Below are positions 1-6,925 of a stretch of DNA of 40,762 nucleotides, one piece after another. The position numbers and the translations under genes were made by a program. The stretch covers positions 1 through 40,762 of the forward strand of contig CAKOHQ010000005.1 of NCBI GenBank assembly GCA_934085875.1, read 5' to 3'. Below the pieces are notes generated by a model. The model was not told where the DNA came from. It ran no database searches and saw only the letters and a program-made list of their open reading frames with translations. Position 1 is the first letter of the stretch. Every line of letters begins with the position of its first letter. Source of the stretch: an uncultured Bacilli bacterium. Lineage in GTDB: Bacteria > Bacillota_I > Bacilli_A > RF39 > UBA660.

Positions 1-120
1 GGTGATGTTTTTTGTGAATTTATAAAAGATATTAAAATTGAAAATGAAATATTATCTAAAAGTATTAATGATTTCCAAAAAGAAATTAAATTAGCAAAAT
101 CATTAAAAAGAAAAAAATAA
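1..120 (+). CDS. 3' end of an unidentified protein-coding gene (partial)
   Basis: An open frame enters from the left edge and ends at TAA (118-120), giving 39 residues. They are charged and lysine-rich, ending in SLKRKK, and look like an alpha-helical or coiled tail. No family can be named from this fragment. It is on the plus strand, converging on the minus-strand HAD gene, and so would be transcribed against the direction of replication in this arm. The start lies outside the window. It could be a chance open frame, but an uninterrupted frame with a basic tail and a hairpin downstream suggests a real gene end. Confidence 0.5.
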   Translation, partial: GDVFCEFIKDIKIENEILSKSINDFQKEIKLAKSLKRKK

Positions 121-173
121 AATCTATGATGTGTTTTATTAACTAGGTAATAACTCATTACTCAATATATAAC

Positions 174-196
174 AAAAAACTAACTATTCAGTTAGT
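174..196 (-). terminator. Intrinsic terminator of the CAT-HAD operon
   Basis: A 7-bp inverted repeat, ACTAACT (179-185) and AGTTAGT (190-196), has a 4-nt loop. On the minus strand it is followed by six U residues (174-179). It lies about 110 nt beyond the HAD stop codon. On the plus strand the tail is only weakly T-rich, so it serves the minus strand better. The rest of 121-307 holds no gene I can support. Confidence 0.55.
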
Positions 197-307
197 AATT
201 TATTACACTCGAATTTATATTAGTTTGAATTTTTATCAATCAGTATTGTTTTTTACATAAGGTCAGTATTTTACTACCGTTAAAACTACCTTTTCCGAAA
301 TTATATC

Positions 308-883
308 TTATTTAATATTTTTAAAATATCTATAAATATCGCCCCAATTATTAACTTCATAAATATATTCACTGTGTGGTAATTTTTTTAAATTAACATC
401 TCTAAAATACAATGTCTTAATTTTATTATTACTTAGTTGATCAATTATTTTATAATCATCATCTATCATAACATCAATATTTTCTTGTTTACAAATTTCT
501 AATTTATTAGTTATATTCCAATAATATTTATCAAAAACAATATTATTTTTTTCTAGTATATTAATAGCATCATCTTTAAGTTCATCAAGTAATACTCCTC
601 TAGAAGTTATTACTACTAACTCATACCCTAAGTTTTTAATTTTTTTGTATATTTCTAAAAAACCTGGTTTCAAATTACATTCTTTTGCAGCCTTTAATAA
701 ATATTTTTGATTAAATAATTCCTGTTCTTCCTTTGACCAATCATATCTTCCTTGATATTTAGGCTCCTCTTTATCAAATAATTCTCTCTCATTTAAATCT
801 TCAATAGCAAATATTTCTTCATATACTCTCCACACATTTTCACTGTCTATTACAACACCATCTAAATCTATACCAATTTTCAT
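308..883 (-). CDS. HAD-superfamily hydrolase, nucleotidase-like (YqfW/COG5663 type)
   Basis: A 191-residue protein opening with HAD motif I, DLDGVV at residues 6-11 (nucleophile Asp6, acid/base Asp8). Motif II is the VITSRG stretch near residue 92, and the acidic motif IV is MIDDDYK near residue 139. The fold and length match small soluble 5'-nucleotidase-like HAD phosphatases such as YqfW. The substrate cannot be read from the sequence; a nucleotide or small phosphorylated metabolite is the family expectation. It starts 11 nt after the CAT-like gene stop, with a TAGGAG Shine-Dalgarno overlapping that stop, so the two are probably one transcript ending at the hairpin at 174-196. There is no signal peptide, so it should be cytoplasmic. 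Confidence 0.75.
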   Translation of the reverse strand: MKIGIDLDGVVIDSENVWRVYEEIFAIEDLNERELFDKEEPKYQGRYDWSKEEQELFNQKYLLKAAKECNLKPGFLEIYKKIKNLGYELVVITSRGVLLDELKDDAINILEKNNIVFDKYYWNITNKLEICKQENIDVMIDDDYKIIDQLSNNKIKTLYFRDVNLKKLPHSEYIYEVNNWGDIYRYFKNIK

Positions 884-894
884 AAATTTTTCTC

Positions 895-1548
895 CTATCT
901 TAAAATTTCTTCTGGTTTATTTAAATACTCTTGAATTCTACTAAAAGCTTTTGATAAATGAAATCCATCAACAAAAATGTGACTTACCGTAATATTTAAA
1001 GTTAATTCATATTTTCCATCTTTTTCAACATATTTTCCCCAACATACTCTTGGAATGCATTGTGATGATTTATCATTTGGGATTGGATGATTAAATTCTA
1101 TAAAATCCACCCACGGCACACATGTTATATAATATTCGTTAAAACAATGTTCTGGATTATAATTATCTTTTTTAATTTTTGTTTGTTTTTTCGCTTTTTC
1201 AATGTTTCCAGAAGAAATTTTATAAAATTCTATAAAATCACTATGATTAATATGTCTAACGTTTTCAAACACACCAGTTTTTGTCATAACAGTAAATGCT
1301 GGATTAATATCATCAAAAATTACTGGTTTATCATCAACTAATCTCATTCTCATTTCATCAATGCTATTTAAACTTTTTAAAACTATATATAAAAAATCTA
1401 TAAAAAAAGATTCTTTCACGTCTTTTATATATCTTACTAAATTAGTAACGTCCATCCTAACATTCATTCCATAAGTACTATCAGAAAAACCCTTGAACCA
1501 TTCATATGTTTTTAATCTATCCCAATTTAATAATTCAACTTCCCTCAT
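895..1548 (-). CDS. Chloramphenicol O-acetyltransferase-like protein
   Basis: A 217-residue protein of the CAT family, the usual CAT length. The signature is near the C-terminus: SHIFVDGFH, with the likely catalytic His190 and the structural Asp194 in the H-x3-D-G arrangement. A PW motif (Pro145-Trp146) is preceded by Thr142 where classical CATs have Ser148, a conservative change. The enzyme would transfer acetyl from acetyl-CoA to chloramphenicol or another hydroxyl acceptor; CAT-like proteins that are not resistance enzymes are common, so the substrate is uncertain. I chose the ATG at 1546-1548 because AGGAG sits 7 nt upstream; a longer frame to 1575 has no such site. It has its own extended -10 promoter and is followed by the HAD gene. 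It lies just beyond the 3' end of ssrA, a common position for acquired genes. Confidence 0.75.
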   Translation of the reverse strand: MREVELLNWDRLKTYEWFKGFSDSTYGMNVRMDVTNLVRYIKDVKESFFIDFLYIVLKSLNSIDEMRMRLVDDKPVIFDDINPAFTVMTKTGVFENVRHINHSDFIEFYKISSGNIEKAKKQTKIKKDNYNPEHCFNEYYITCVPWVDFIEFNHPIPNDKSSQCIPRVCWGKYVEKDGKYELTLNITVSHIFVDGFHLSKAFSRIQEYLNKPEEILR

Positions 1549-1601
1549 TTTAATCTCCTTTATTTTTATAATCACAACTTTTTACAAATTAAATCATAAA
1601 T

Positions 1602-1610
1602 ATTATATCA
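1602..1610 (-). promoter_or_regulatory. Extended -10 promoter of the CAT-HAD operon
   Basis: On the minus strand the sequence reads TGATATAAT, a perfect TATAAT (1602-1607) preceded by the TG dinucleotide of an extended -10. No good -35 hexamer lies at 17 nt. Transcription would start near 1595, about 47 nt before the chosen start codon. Confidence 0.55.
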
Positions 1611-1683
1611 TAATAATAAATATTTTGTTTACAATTATAACTTTAAGCAATTTTACATAATTACATTTAGTATTTTTAATATC

Positions 1684-1709
1684 AAAAAATTTCAACTTAT
1701 ATTTAAGTT
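1684..1709 (-). terminator. Probable terminator of ssrA
   Basis: On the minus strand AACTTA, a 4-nt loop and TAAGTT (1694-1709) are followed by GAAA and a run of T (1684-1692). It lies about 55 nt past the CCA end of the tmRNA. The stem is short and AT-rich, so this is a moderate call. Confidence 0.4.
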
Positions 1710-1762
1710 AAAAACATCTATTTTAAGTTCAAACTATCCAAAGTTCGAATGTCAATCAAATT

Positions 1763-2119
1763 TGGTGGAGCCGGTGAGAATTGAACTCACGTCCAAAATA
1801 CTTCCTTATCCAACATCTACAAGTTTAGTTAGAACAAATTATTCATTAATAAAAAAGAGTCTAACAATCCTATTTATTAATATAGTTTATAAATATTCAT
1901 CAATTATCCTAAACAAAACAATTGATATATCTTATATATATGAACCCTAATCAAACCTATAAGAAAATAAGACTAAAGTGCTTTATTGCCAAATTAGGCA
2001 AATGCTAAAGCGTTATTATTAAATGTTTTGTCAGTTAATTTAAACTGGTTGCTAATTAAGGAATAGCACACCACTTGCAGTTAGATAGAAACATATCCTG
2101 TCGAAACCATTACGACCCC
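1763..2119 (-). ncRNA. ssrA: tmRNA (transfer-messenger RNA)
   Basis: About 357 nt. The 5' end reads GGGGTCGTAATGGTTTCGAC and the 3' end closes with a T-arm (GTTCAATTC) and CGGCTCCACCA. The acceptor arms pair: GGGGUCG with CGGCUCC, using wobbles. tmRNA rescues ribosomes stalled on broken mRNAs by adding a degradation tag. The tag reading frame ends at positions about 1996-1998, and its last residues are KTFNNNALAFA followed by TAA. The resume codon is probably GAC or a codon just upstream, giving a tag of about 12-14 residues. The Ala-Phe-Ala ending is unlike the ALAA of B. subtilis and resembles Mollicutes tags. It lies downstream of divIC, with its own -10 element ending 8 nt before the 5' end. 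Confidence 0.95.
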
Positions 2120-2127
2120 ATGAATAT

Positions 2128-2136
2128 AATATACCA
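2128..2136 (-). promoter_or_regulatory. Extended -10 promoter of ssrA
   Basis: The minus strand reads TGGTATATT (2136 to 2128), an extended -10 that ends 8 nt before the mature tmRNA 5' end at 2119. The primary transcript would therefore need little or no 5' trimming. The upstream part of the promoter lies inside the end of divIC. Confidence 0.5.
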
Positions 2137-2142
2137 CATTTA

Positions 2143-2442
2143 TTAATTATTATCAACTATCTTAATAATAAGTTCTCCATCTTTACTATATAAATATTTT
2201 TCTCTAGCATATTTAGCAACATAATCTGGGTCCTGTAACTTTTTTACATCAGTTTCAAGTATTTCTTTATCAGATAATAATTTACTATATTTAGTCTCTA
2301 AATCTTTCTTTTCCTTCTTATTTTTCATAATCTCTTTCCAATACGTAATTGTAGTATAAGACATATAAGATATTAATAAAACAAAAATAGAAAACCATAA
2401 AAACATTCTTCTTTTAGCACCTTTATTAACTTTTCTTTTCAT
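2143..2442 (-). CDS. divIC: Cell-division protein of the DivIC/FtsB family
   Basis: A 99-residue protein with a short basic cytoplasmic N-terminus (about residues 1-13), one membrane segment (about 14-32), then a coiled-coil region of lysine/glutamate/leucine heptads (about 38-72) and a small extracytoplasmic tail with the family-typical DPDYVAKYAREKY stretch. DivIC works at the septum with DivIB and FtsL to activate septal peptidoglycan synthesis. In B. subtilis divIC follows yabP and yabQ, and the same order holds here. It starts at the ATG after GGTGGAA. The next feature is the tmRNA gene, only about 23 nt away. Confidence 0.85.
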   Translation of the reverse strand: MKRKVNKGAKRRMFLWFSIFVLLISYMSYTTITYWKEIMKNKKEKKDLETKYSKLLSDKEILETDVKKLQDPDYVAKYAREKYLYSKDGELIIKIVDNN

Positions 2443-2490
2443 ATACTTTCCACCATAATAATATTACCACAAAATCAAAAAATAATTAAA

Positions 2491-2712
2491 TTATTTATAT
2501 ATAAACATGTAAATAAATGTAAATATAATAATAATATAATTATAAATATTAAAACTGCCATCATAATAAAAATAATATAAAATTATATAACCAGCAAAAG
2601 ATAAAATCAATAAAATATATTTCAACACTTTGCTAAACGTTATCTTTTTTATCAAATAAAATAATAAAAACCAATATAAAAACGTAATTAATATATTAAT
2701 AAATATTTTCAT
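2491..2712 (-). CDS. Small YabQ-like membrane protein, probably sporulation
   Basis: A 73-residue, very hydrophobic protein with three likely membrane segments (about residues 3-21, 28-49 and 53-72). Its start codon overlaps the stop of yabP by 4 nt, and divIC follows. In sporulating Firmicutes that slot holds yabQ, a membrane protein needed for spore cortex formation. The sequence alone is too plain to prove homology. At 73 residues it is about a third of the B. subtilis protein, so it may be a reduced YabQ holding only the membrane core. The call rests mainly on position and topology. Confidence 0.5.
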   Translation of the reverse strand: MKIFINILITFLYWFLLFYLIKKITFSKVLKYILLILSFAGYIILYYFYYDGSFNIYNYIIIIFTFIYMFIYK

Positions 2713-2996
2713 TTAAATAATTTGCTAAAGAATCCGTCTTCTTTTTCTCCATCGATACCATCTAAATAATTAACACTATTAATTTTACCTTTTATACATA
2801 TATTACCATCATTAGTATCTAATTTTATTAATTCTAAATTACTACCTTTAATGACTAAATTACCCATAACCGTATTAATATGAAATTCATTTTCATTAAA
2901 ATTATGTACTTTCTTAGTACCATTAATAAATATATTACTACGTTCCAATATTTTAATACTATGACTAATTACATTACTATCAAAACTATTTTCCAT
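2709..2996 (-). CDS. yabP: Sporulation protein YabP
   Basis: A 95-residue soluble protein that closely follows the YabP pattern: an N-terminal R-x-N-I-x-I-x-G-x-K-V segment, the core NTVMGNLVIKGSNLE near the middle, D-x-x-x-G-x-I-x-I-K-G, and the C-terminal GFFSKLF ending. In B. subtilis YabP is made in the mother cell and is required for cortex formation with YabQ. I chose the ATG at 2994-2996, which has AGGTG 6 nt upstream. The frame could open at a GTG at 3005, but that GTG is part of the ribosome site. The leader closely resembles that of yabG. Confidence 0.9.
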   Translation of the reverse strand: MENSFDSNVISHSIKILERSNIFINGTKKVHNFNENEFHINTVMGNLVIKGSNLELIKLDTNDGNICIKGKINSVNYLDGIDGEKEDGFFSKLFK

Positions 2997-3000
2997 TAAG

Positions 3001-3023
3001 ATCACCTAATTAAATATATAAAA
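3001..3023 (-). repeat. Shared leader element, copy upstream of yabP
   Basis: These 23 bases are identical to 4192-4214, which precede yabG. In a wider comparison of 3001-3046 with 4192-4237 about 40 of 46 positions match. Each copy includes the AGGTGAT ribosome site and the AT-rich leader; the flanking A-run reads as U on the transcript. Confidence 0.75.
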
Positions 3024-3029
3024 TTATAT

Positions 3030-3052
3030 AAAAAAAAGACCAATTACAGGTC
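3030..3052 (-). terminator. Short terminator after spoVG
   Basis: On the minus strand GACC, a 7-nt loop and GGTC (3038-3052) are followed by eight T residues (3030-3037). The stem is only 4 bp but all GC except one pair, in a very AT-rich setting. A TTGACC that could act as a -35 for yabP overlaps the 5' arm. Confidence 0.5.
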
Positions 3053-3059
3053 AATTTTA

Positions 3060-3317
3060 TTATTCAGCTTTATTATAAGCATCAATTATAGCATCTTCAA
3101 ACATTTTTCTAGCATCAGAGTTAATTGGATGAGCTATATCTTTATATTCACCAGTAGCAGTTTTTCTACTAGGCATAGCTATAAATAAACCGTTATCTCC
3201 TTCTATTATTCTAATATCATGAACAGCAAATGAGTCATCTAATAAAATAGATGCTTTACCTTTCATTCTAGAGCCTTCTTTTTCAACTTTTTTTACATTT
3301 ACAGATGTTATTTTCAT
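3060..3317 (-). CDS. spoVG: Septation/sporulation regulator SpoVG
   Basis: An 85-residue protein of the SpoVG family: MKITSVNVKKV at the start, a central LDDSFAVHDIRIIEG, then IAMPSRKTATGEYKDIAHPIN and a short C-terminal helix. SpoVG is a small nucleic-acid-binding regulator that affects septation, sporulation and other programmes. Start choice: AAGGAGTG is followed by two in-frame ATGs. The one at 3326 is very close to the ribosome site and the one at 3317 is 12 nt away; family alignment favours 3317, while 3326 would add MLI. The neighbours yabG and yabP support a sporulation role. Confidence 0.93.
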   Translation of the reverse strand: MKITSVNVKKVEKEGSRMKGKASILLDDSFAVHDIRIIEGDNGLFIAMPSRKTATGEYKDIAHPINSDARKMFEDAIIDAYNKAE

Positions 3318-3414
3318 AATTAACATGCACTCCTTTCAAGTTTTATAAACTCTAACTACATTTTATTATAAATATTTCCTAATTGCAAGCATTTTGTCTA
3401 GCATTTCTATTATT

Positions 3415-4188
3415 TTATCTAGGATAACCTACATACATCATACCTTTTGATTTTAACCCGCCAATTCCATCTTTACCATATTTAGTTTTAGATAATAAAT
3501 CAATTAAATTAATATCCTTGTCTTTTTCGGTAAGAGCTAAATTAATTGCAATAATAGCAGGGTCTAAAGCATGGATATTAATACGTTTAGGACTAGATGC
3601 AAAATTAGCACCAGCCTTAATAAGAGCTTCATAATCACTTTGGCAAGCACCAGCAATAATAACTAACTTTTCATGACTTTTCTCATATTCTCTTGCCTTA
3701 TATACAGCATTAACAAAATTTTTAGAATTTTTATAATTATTTATATTATTAACATCTTTTGATTTGTTTATCGAATCATGTCCTGTCACAATTAAAATAT
3801 CGGGTTTATACTTTTTTAATAACTTTAATGTAATATTACCAATATCATTTTCGTTAACATATTCACCAACTGCAAATACATTTGCTTTTTTATAAAACTC
3901 TAAACAACGATTTAAATAATCTCTATCTCCATCAATATGTAATATTTTAGCAGGCAAATAAAAATACTCACTTCTATCCATATTATCTCTAACAATAATA
4001 TTTCTTACAAATTCTTCATCTTTATTTTGATAATCACATTTAACTAAATCATCAACTTTAGCATCTGCAAACAATCTAATATCTACACCCTTTAATATAA
4101 CTAAATCATCTTTAAAATCAACTATTTCAAAAATAGTATCATTGTTATAGCTGTTTCTAGTAACATAGTCACCAACATTAAACTCCAT
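3415..4188 (-). CDS. yabG: Sporulation-specific protease YabG
   Basis: A 257-residue protein recognisable as YabG from its N-terminal VGDYVTRNSYNNDTIFEI, the ILKGVDIRLFADA segment, a Rossmann-like ILIVTGHDSI region, AGACQSDYEALIKAGANFASSPKR, and the C-terminal KTKYGKDGIGGLKSKGMMYVGYP. YabG is a cysteine-type protease (peptidase family U57) that processes spore coat and SASP-associated proteins late in sporulation. It is slightly shorter than the B. subtilis protein (about 290). It sits directly downstream of rsmA, as in B. subtilis. The leader (4192-4214) is duplicated upstream of yabP. Confidence 0.92.
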   Translation of the reverse strand: MEFNVGDYVTRNSYNNDTIFEIVDFKDDLVILKGVDIRLFADAKVDDLVKCDYQNKDEEFVRNIIVRDNMDRSEYFYLPAKILHIDGDRDYLNRCLEFYKKANVFAVGEYVNENDIGNITLKLLKKYKPDILIVTGHDSINKSKDVNNINNYKNSKNFVNAVYKAREYEKSHEKLVIIAGACQSDYEALIKAGANFASSPKRINIHALDPAIIAINLALTEKDKDINLIDLLSKTKYGKDGIGGLKSKGMMYVGYPR

Positions 4189-4191
4189 TAT

Positions 4192-4214
4192 ATCACCTAA
4201 TTAAATATATAAAA
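4192..4214 (-). repeat. Shared leader element, copy upstream of yabG
   Basis: This 23-base sequence is identical to 3001-3023 upstream of yabP, and similarity extends through a following A-run (U-run on the transcript) to about 4237. It carries the yabG ribosome site AGGTGAT. Confidence 0.75.
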
Positions 4215-4245
4215 AATAATAAAAAAAAAGAACAAATAATATAAA

Positions 4246-5022
4246 TTATAAATTATTTACAATCTCAACAAATATTTTATAATCAACATCTTCTGCTCTA
4301 TTAATTAAATCTAAATTATATTTTTTTAATATACACTCTATTTTTTCCAAATCATAATTCTTCAAATTATTTTTTAAATTCTTTCTTTTTTGCATAAAAG
4401 CATCATTAATAAATTTTTTATATTTAGAAAAACTAAGTAAATCTAACAAAACTTTTCTTTTAGTAAATTTTATAACAGCACTATCTACGTTAGGAACTGG
4501 ATAAAAATTGTTTCTATCAACAGTAAATAAATATTCAACATCATAATAATAGTTTAATATAGCGCTTATTGCACCATAATTTTTTGTACCGACTTTAGCA
4601 CTTAATCGCTCTGCAACTTCTTTTTGAACCATCATTACCATAACATCTGGAATAATATTTTCATCTATAAATTTAGATATAATAGGAGTTGTTATATAAT
4701 AAGGAACATTAGCAACAAAATAAATATGCTTATCACTATCTAAATAATCTTTTAAATTTATACTTAAAAAATCCTTATAAACAACATTTAAATTATCGCA
4801 AGATATTTTATCTAAATATTCTTTTAAACTCTCATCTATTTCAAAAGAAATAACAGGAACATTTTTTGTAATAAGTTTTTTTGTTAATACTCCACTACCA
4901 GCACCAACTTCAACAATCATACTATTATCTTTCATACAAAAACTATTTGATATATCATCAAGTATTTTATCATTATTTAAAAAATTTTGTCCATATTTCT
5001 TCTTAAAATCATGTTTAATCAT
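4246..5022 (-). CDS. rsmA: 16S rRNA dimethyladenosine transferase RsmA (KsgA)
   Basis: A 258-residue SAM-dependent methyltransferase. KKYGQNFL is the family N-terminal motif, VGAGSGVLT (near residue 40) binds SAM, and NVPYYITTPII (near residue 105) is the catalytic N-x-P-Y motif for adenine N6 methylation. It dimethylates two adjacent adenines in helix 45 of 16S rRNA during 30S assembly. Length matches the family. The start follows AGAGGTAATAT. It lies between the 3D-domain gene and yabG; the rnmV gene that often precedes it is not present here. Confidence 0.95.
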   Translation of the reverse strand: MIKHDFKKKYGQNFLNNDKILDDISNSFCMKDNSMIVEVGAGSGVLTKKLITKNVPVISFEIDESLKEYLDKISCDNLNVVYKDFLSINLKDYLDSDKHIYFVANVPYYITTPIISKFIDENIIPDVMVMMVQKEVAERLSAKVGTKNYGAISAILNYYYDVEYLFTVDRNNFYPVPNVDSAVIKFTKRKVLLDLLSFSKYKKFINDAFMQKRKNLKNNLKNYDLEKIECILKKYNLDLINRAEDVDYKIFVEIVNNL

Positions 5023-5042
5023 ATATTACCTCTTTTAAAAAA

Positions 5043-5570
5043 TCAAGAATTACTTCTTGACCAACCATATCTTAATACATCATAAGATATATACTTTCTT
5101 CCTATACCATATGCATCACTAGTTGCACTTACTAATAAATCCAAATTAGTACCTGTCACACCTCTATCAAGAACAATCGCAACAGTTTTTTCTCCATTAT
5201 TATCAAATCTAACAATAGAACCACAAGATAAACTTTGACTTGAAGCCATAATTCTTACAGTTCCATAATCTTTATCACTATATGTAGTTGTTCCATCTAA
5301 AACATTTTGCCCAGTACAACCTAAAGTACCTCCACATAAAGGACAATCAGCAGTATAACCTGTTAAATATCCAACGTAAGTATCTTTAGGATAATATAAA
5401 TCATTCATTCTTATTTCTTCCATTTTTATTGCCATTGCAGTTAAATCTAACACTTTATTCTTATTGTCATTAAATACAATACCATTATCTTTTTCAACAT
5501 TAACTTTAACTAAGGAAAAAACAAAAACAAATATTATTAATAATTTTAAACTTTTTCCTATAAATTTCAA
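5043..5570 (-). CDS. Secreted 3D-domain protein (YabE/MltA-like fold)
   Basis: A 175-residue protein with an N-terminal hydrophobic signal or anchor (about residues 8-24), a linker, then a C-terminal 3D domain from about residue 68: YLTGYTADCPLCGGTLGCTG, then RIMASSQSLSCGSIVRF, VAIVLDRGVTG and LDLLVSATSDAYGIGR. The conserved Asp residues (DRGV, LDLL, SDAYG) give the domain its name and are expected to be catalytic in lytic-transglycosylase-like cleavage of peptidoglycan. B. subtilis has yabE with this domain between tatD and rnmV-rsmA, the same position. Here the G5/DUF348 repeats of YabE are absent, leaving a minimal version. The four cysteines (CPLCGG, GCTG, LSCGS) are unusual and might form disulfides. 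Confidence 0.8.
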   Translation of the reverse strand: MKFIGKSLKLLIIFVFVFSLVKVNVEKDNGIVFNDNKNKVLDLTAMAIKMEEIRMNDLYYPKDTYVGYLTGYTADCPLCGGTLGCTGQNVLDGTTTYSDKDYGTVRIMASSQSLSCGSIVRFDNNGEKTVAIVLDRGVTGTNLDLLVSATSDAYGIGRKYISYDVLRYGWSRSNS

Positions 5571-5614
5571 AATATATCACCTCATAGGTTATATATAATA
5601 TATCAAAATTAACA

Positions 5615-6361
5615 CTATATGTCAAAAATATCCTTTATATTTTTATTAGAAATATTTGCCAAATCTTCCACACTAACCCCAGTATTACTTGATACAAAAT
5701 TAACAATATCAATAACATGGGTGGGATTATTTTCTTCACCTCTAAAAGGAACTGGTGCTAAGTAAGGACTATCAGTTTCAAATACAACATTATCTACACC
5801 AATAGTTTTAATTACTTCTATTAATTTACAATTTTTAAAAGTAATTACACCATTAATACCAAGCTTATATCCTAATTTAATATACTCCTTGGCAACTTCT
5901 ACACTTCCATTAAAACAATGTATAACACCCTTTACATCATATTTTTTTAAAATACTAAGCATATCTCCAGTTGCTTCTCTAGAATGAATTATAACAGGTA
6001 TATTAAGTTTCTCAGCAAGCTTCAATTGCTTACATAAAATTTCTATCTGTTCTTCCTTATTATCCTTATTATAATAATAATCTAAACCAATTTCACCTAT
6101 TGCAACCATCTTAGGATTATCTTTATTTTTTATAATCAAAGCCATAACATTATCTATCTCATCTAAATCATTTTCTGGATGCAATCCTATAGCACAATAC
6201 ATATTAGAATACCTTTTTGATAAATCTAATACTTCTAAAGAAGTTTTAAAATCACATGCGTTATTTATAACTCTATTAACATTACTAGAATTAATTTTTT
6301 TCATTATATCATCAACATCATAATATTCTTCATATATATGACAATGTGTATCAGTAAACAT
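5615..6361 (-). CDS. tatD: TatD-family metal-dependent DNase
   Basis: A 248-residue TIM-barrel hydrolase. Metal ligands are visible: THCHIYEEYY at the start, GEIGLDYY, VIIHSREA, VIHCFNG and the C-terminal FETDSPYLAP. The family shows Mg-dependent exonuclease or deoxyribonuclease activity, with roles in DNA repair or turnover. I chose the ATG at 6359-6361 because MFTDTHCH is the usual family N-terminus and GGTGAT sits just upstream; a longer frame to 6406 has a hydrophobic leader that does not belong to the fold. Gene order spoVT-tatD-3D protein-rsmA resembles the B. subtilis region. Confidence 0.93.
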   Translation of the reverse strand: MFTDTHCHIYEEYYDVDDIMKKINSSNVNRVINNACDFKTSLEVLDLSKRYSNMYCAIGLHPENDLDEIDNVMALIIKNKDNPKMVAIGEIGLDYYYNKDNKEEQIEILCKQLKLAEKLNIPVIIHSREATGDMLSILKKYDVKGVIHCFNGSVEVAKEYIKLGYKLGINGVITFKNCKLIEVIKTIGVDNVVFETDSPYLAPVPFRGEENNPTHVIDIVNFVSSNTGVSVEDLANISNKNIKDIFDI

Positions 6362-6409
6362 AATAATCACCAAAAAAATTATATAATAAAAAAAGAATAT
6401 TGCCAATTA

Positions 6410-6898
6410 TTAATTGATATAATCTATTAATATATTAACAATATCTTTATATATTTCATTATTATCTATCTTTTCATCACTAACAAATACTATATATCCA
6501 TACAAAACACTATCATTTATTAGTTGAAAACTTTTTACATATCCACATGATTTAATATTATTATTAAATTCTAACTCTACTTTTTCTTGATTCAACAACA
6601 ATTCATTTATATCATTTTTTAATGTAGAATCAGTATTAATATCAATTATATTTGAAGAAACAACATCATTACCATTTGTTATAAAAGCCTTTACATTATT
6701 ATATTTATAAATGTAATTTAAAACTTTATCTAATTTATCCTTTATTAACAATATACCACCAGTTTTTTTAACAATAATATTATCTCCTTCAATATACAAT
6801 TCTAATTCATCAAAATTTTTAATTTTAAAAGTATTTCTTATTTGTTTAGGAATAACAATTCTTCCTAATTCATCAATTCTTTTCTTAAAAGTATTCAA
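6410..6898 (-). CDS. spoVT: SpoVT-like AbrB-family regulator
   Basis: About 162 residues. The N-terminal swapped-hairpin AbrB domain is clear: FKKRIDELGRIVIPKQIRNTFKI, then ELELYIEGDNIIVKK. The remaining ~110 residues form a sensor-like region where SpoVT has a GAF-like domain. In B. subtilis spoVT lies just downstream of mfd, as here, and regulates forespore sigma-G genes. The start is uncertain: a GTG at 6907 is embedded in the GGTGAT ribosome site, so the TTG at 6896-6898, 4 nt downstream of GGTGAT, is more likely and gives (M)NTFKKRID. The ligand of the sensor half is unknown. Confidence 0.85.
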   Translation of the reverse strand: MNTFKKRIDELGRIVIPKQIRNTFKIKNFDELELYIEGDNIIVKKTGGILLIKDKLDKVLNYIYKYNNVKAFITNGNDVVSSNIIDINTDSTLKNDINELLLNQEKVELEFNNNIKSCGYVKSFQLINDSVLYGYIVFVSDEKIDNNEIYKDIVNILIDYIN

Positions 6899-6925
6899 AC
6901 TTATCACCAGTATTATTATGAAAAA

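Noticed and set aside
261..278. Imperfect hairpin GGTCAGTATTTTACTACC near the HAD gene end
   Set aside because: It has a bulge and no U-run in either direction; the hairpin at 174-196 is a better terminator.
1100..1125. Loss of a catalytic Ser in the CAT-like protein (PWVDFIEF instead of PWxSFxSF)
   Set aside because: Counting from the active-site His places classical Ser148 three residues before the PW pair, where this protein has Thr142. The change is conservative and the PWVDF stretch is not the catalytic position.
1735..1760. GTTCGAAT resembling a tRNA T-loop
   Set aside because: No T-stem, acceptor stem or anticodon arm can be built around it on either strand.
1762..1950. A 62-codon plus-strand open frame starting MVEPVRIELTSKILPYP
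   Set aside because: It is the complement of the tmRNA 3' half. The MVEPVRIELTS start is the familiar artefact of reading the T-arm and CCA end of a tRNA-like RNA backwards.
3327..3414. AGGAAAT upstream of spoVG as a sigma-H -35 element
   Set aside because: No GAAT-type -10 lies at the right distance; a TATAAT downstream is a simpler explanation, although it also lacks a good -35.
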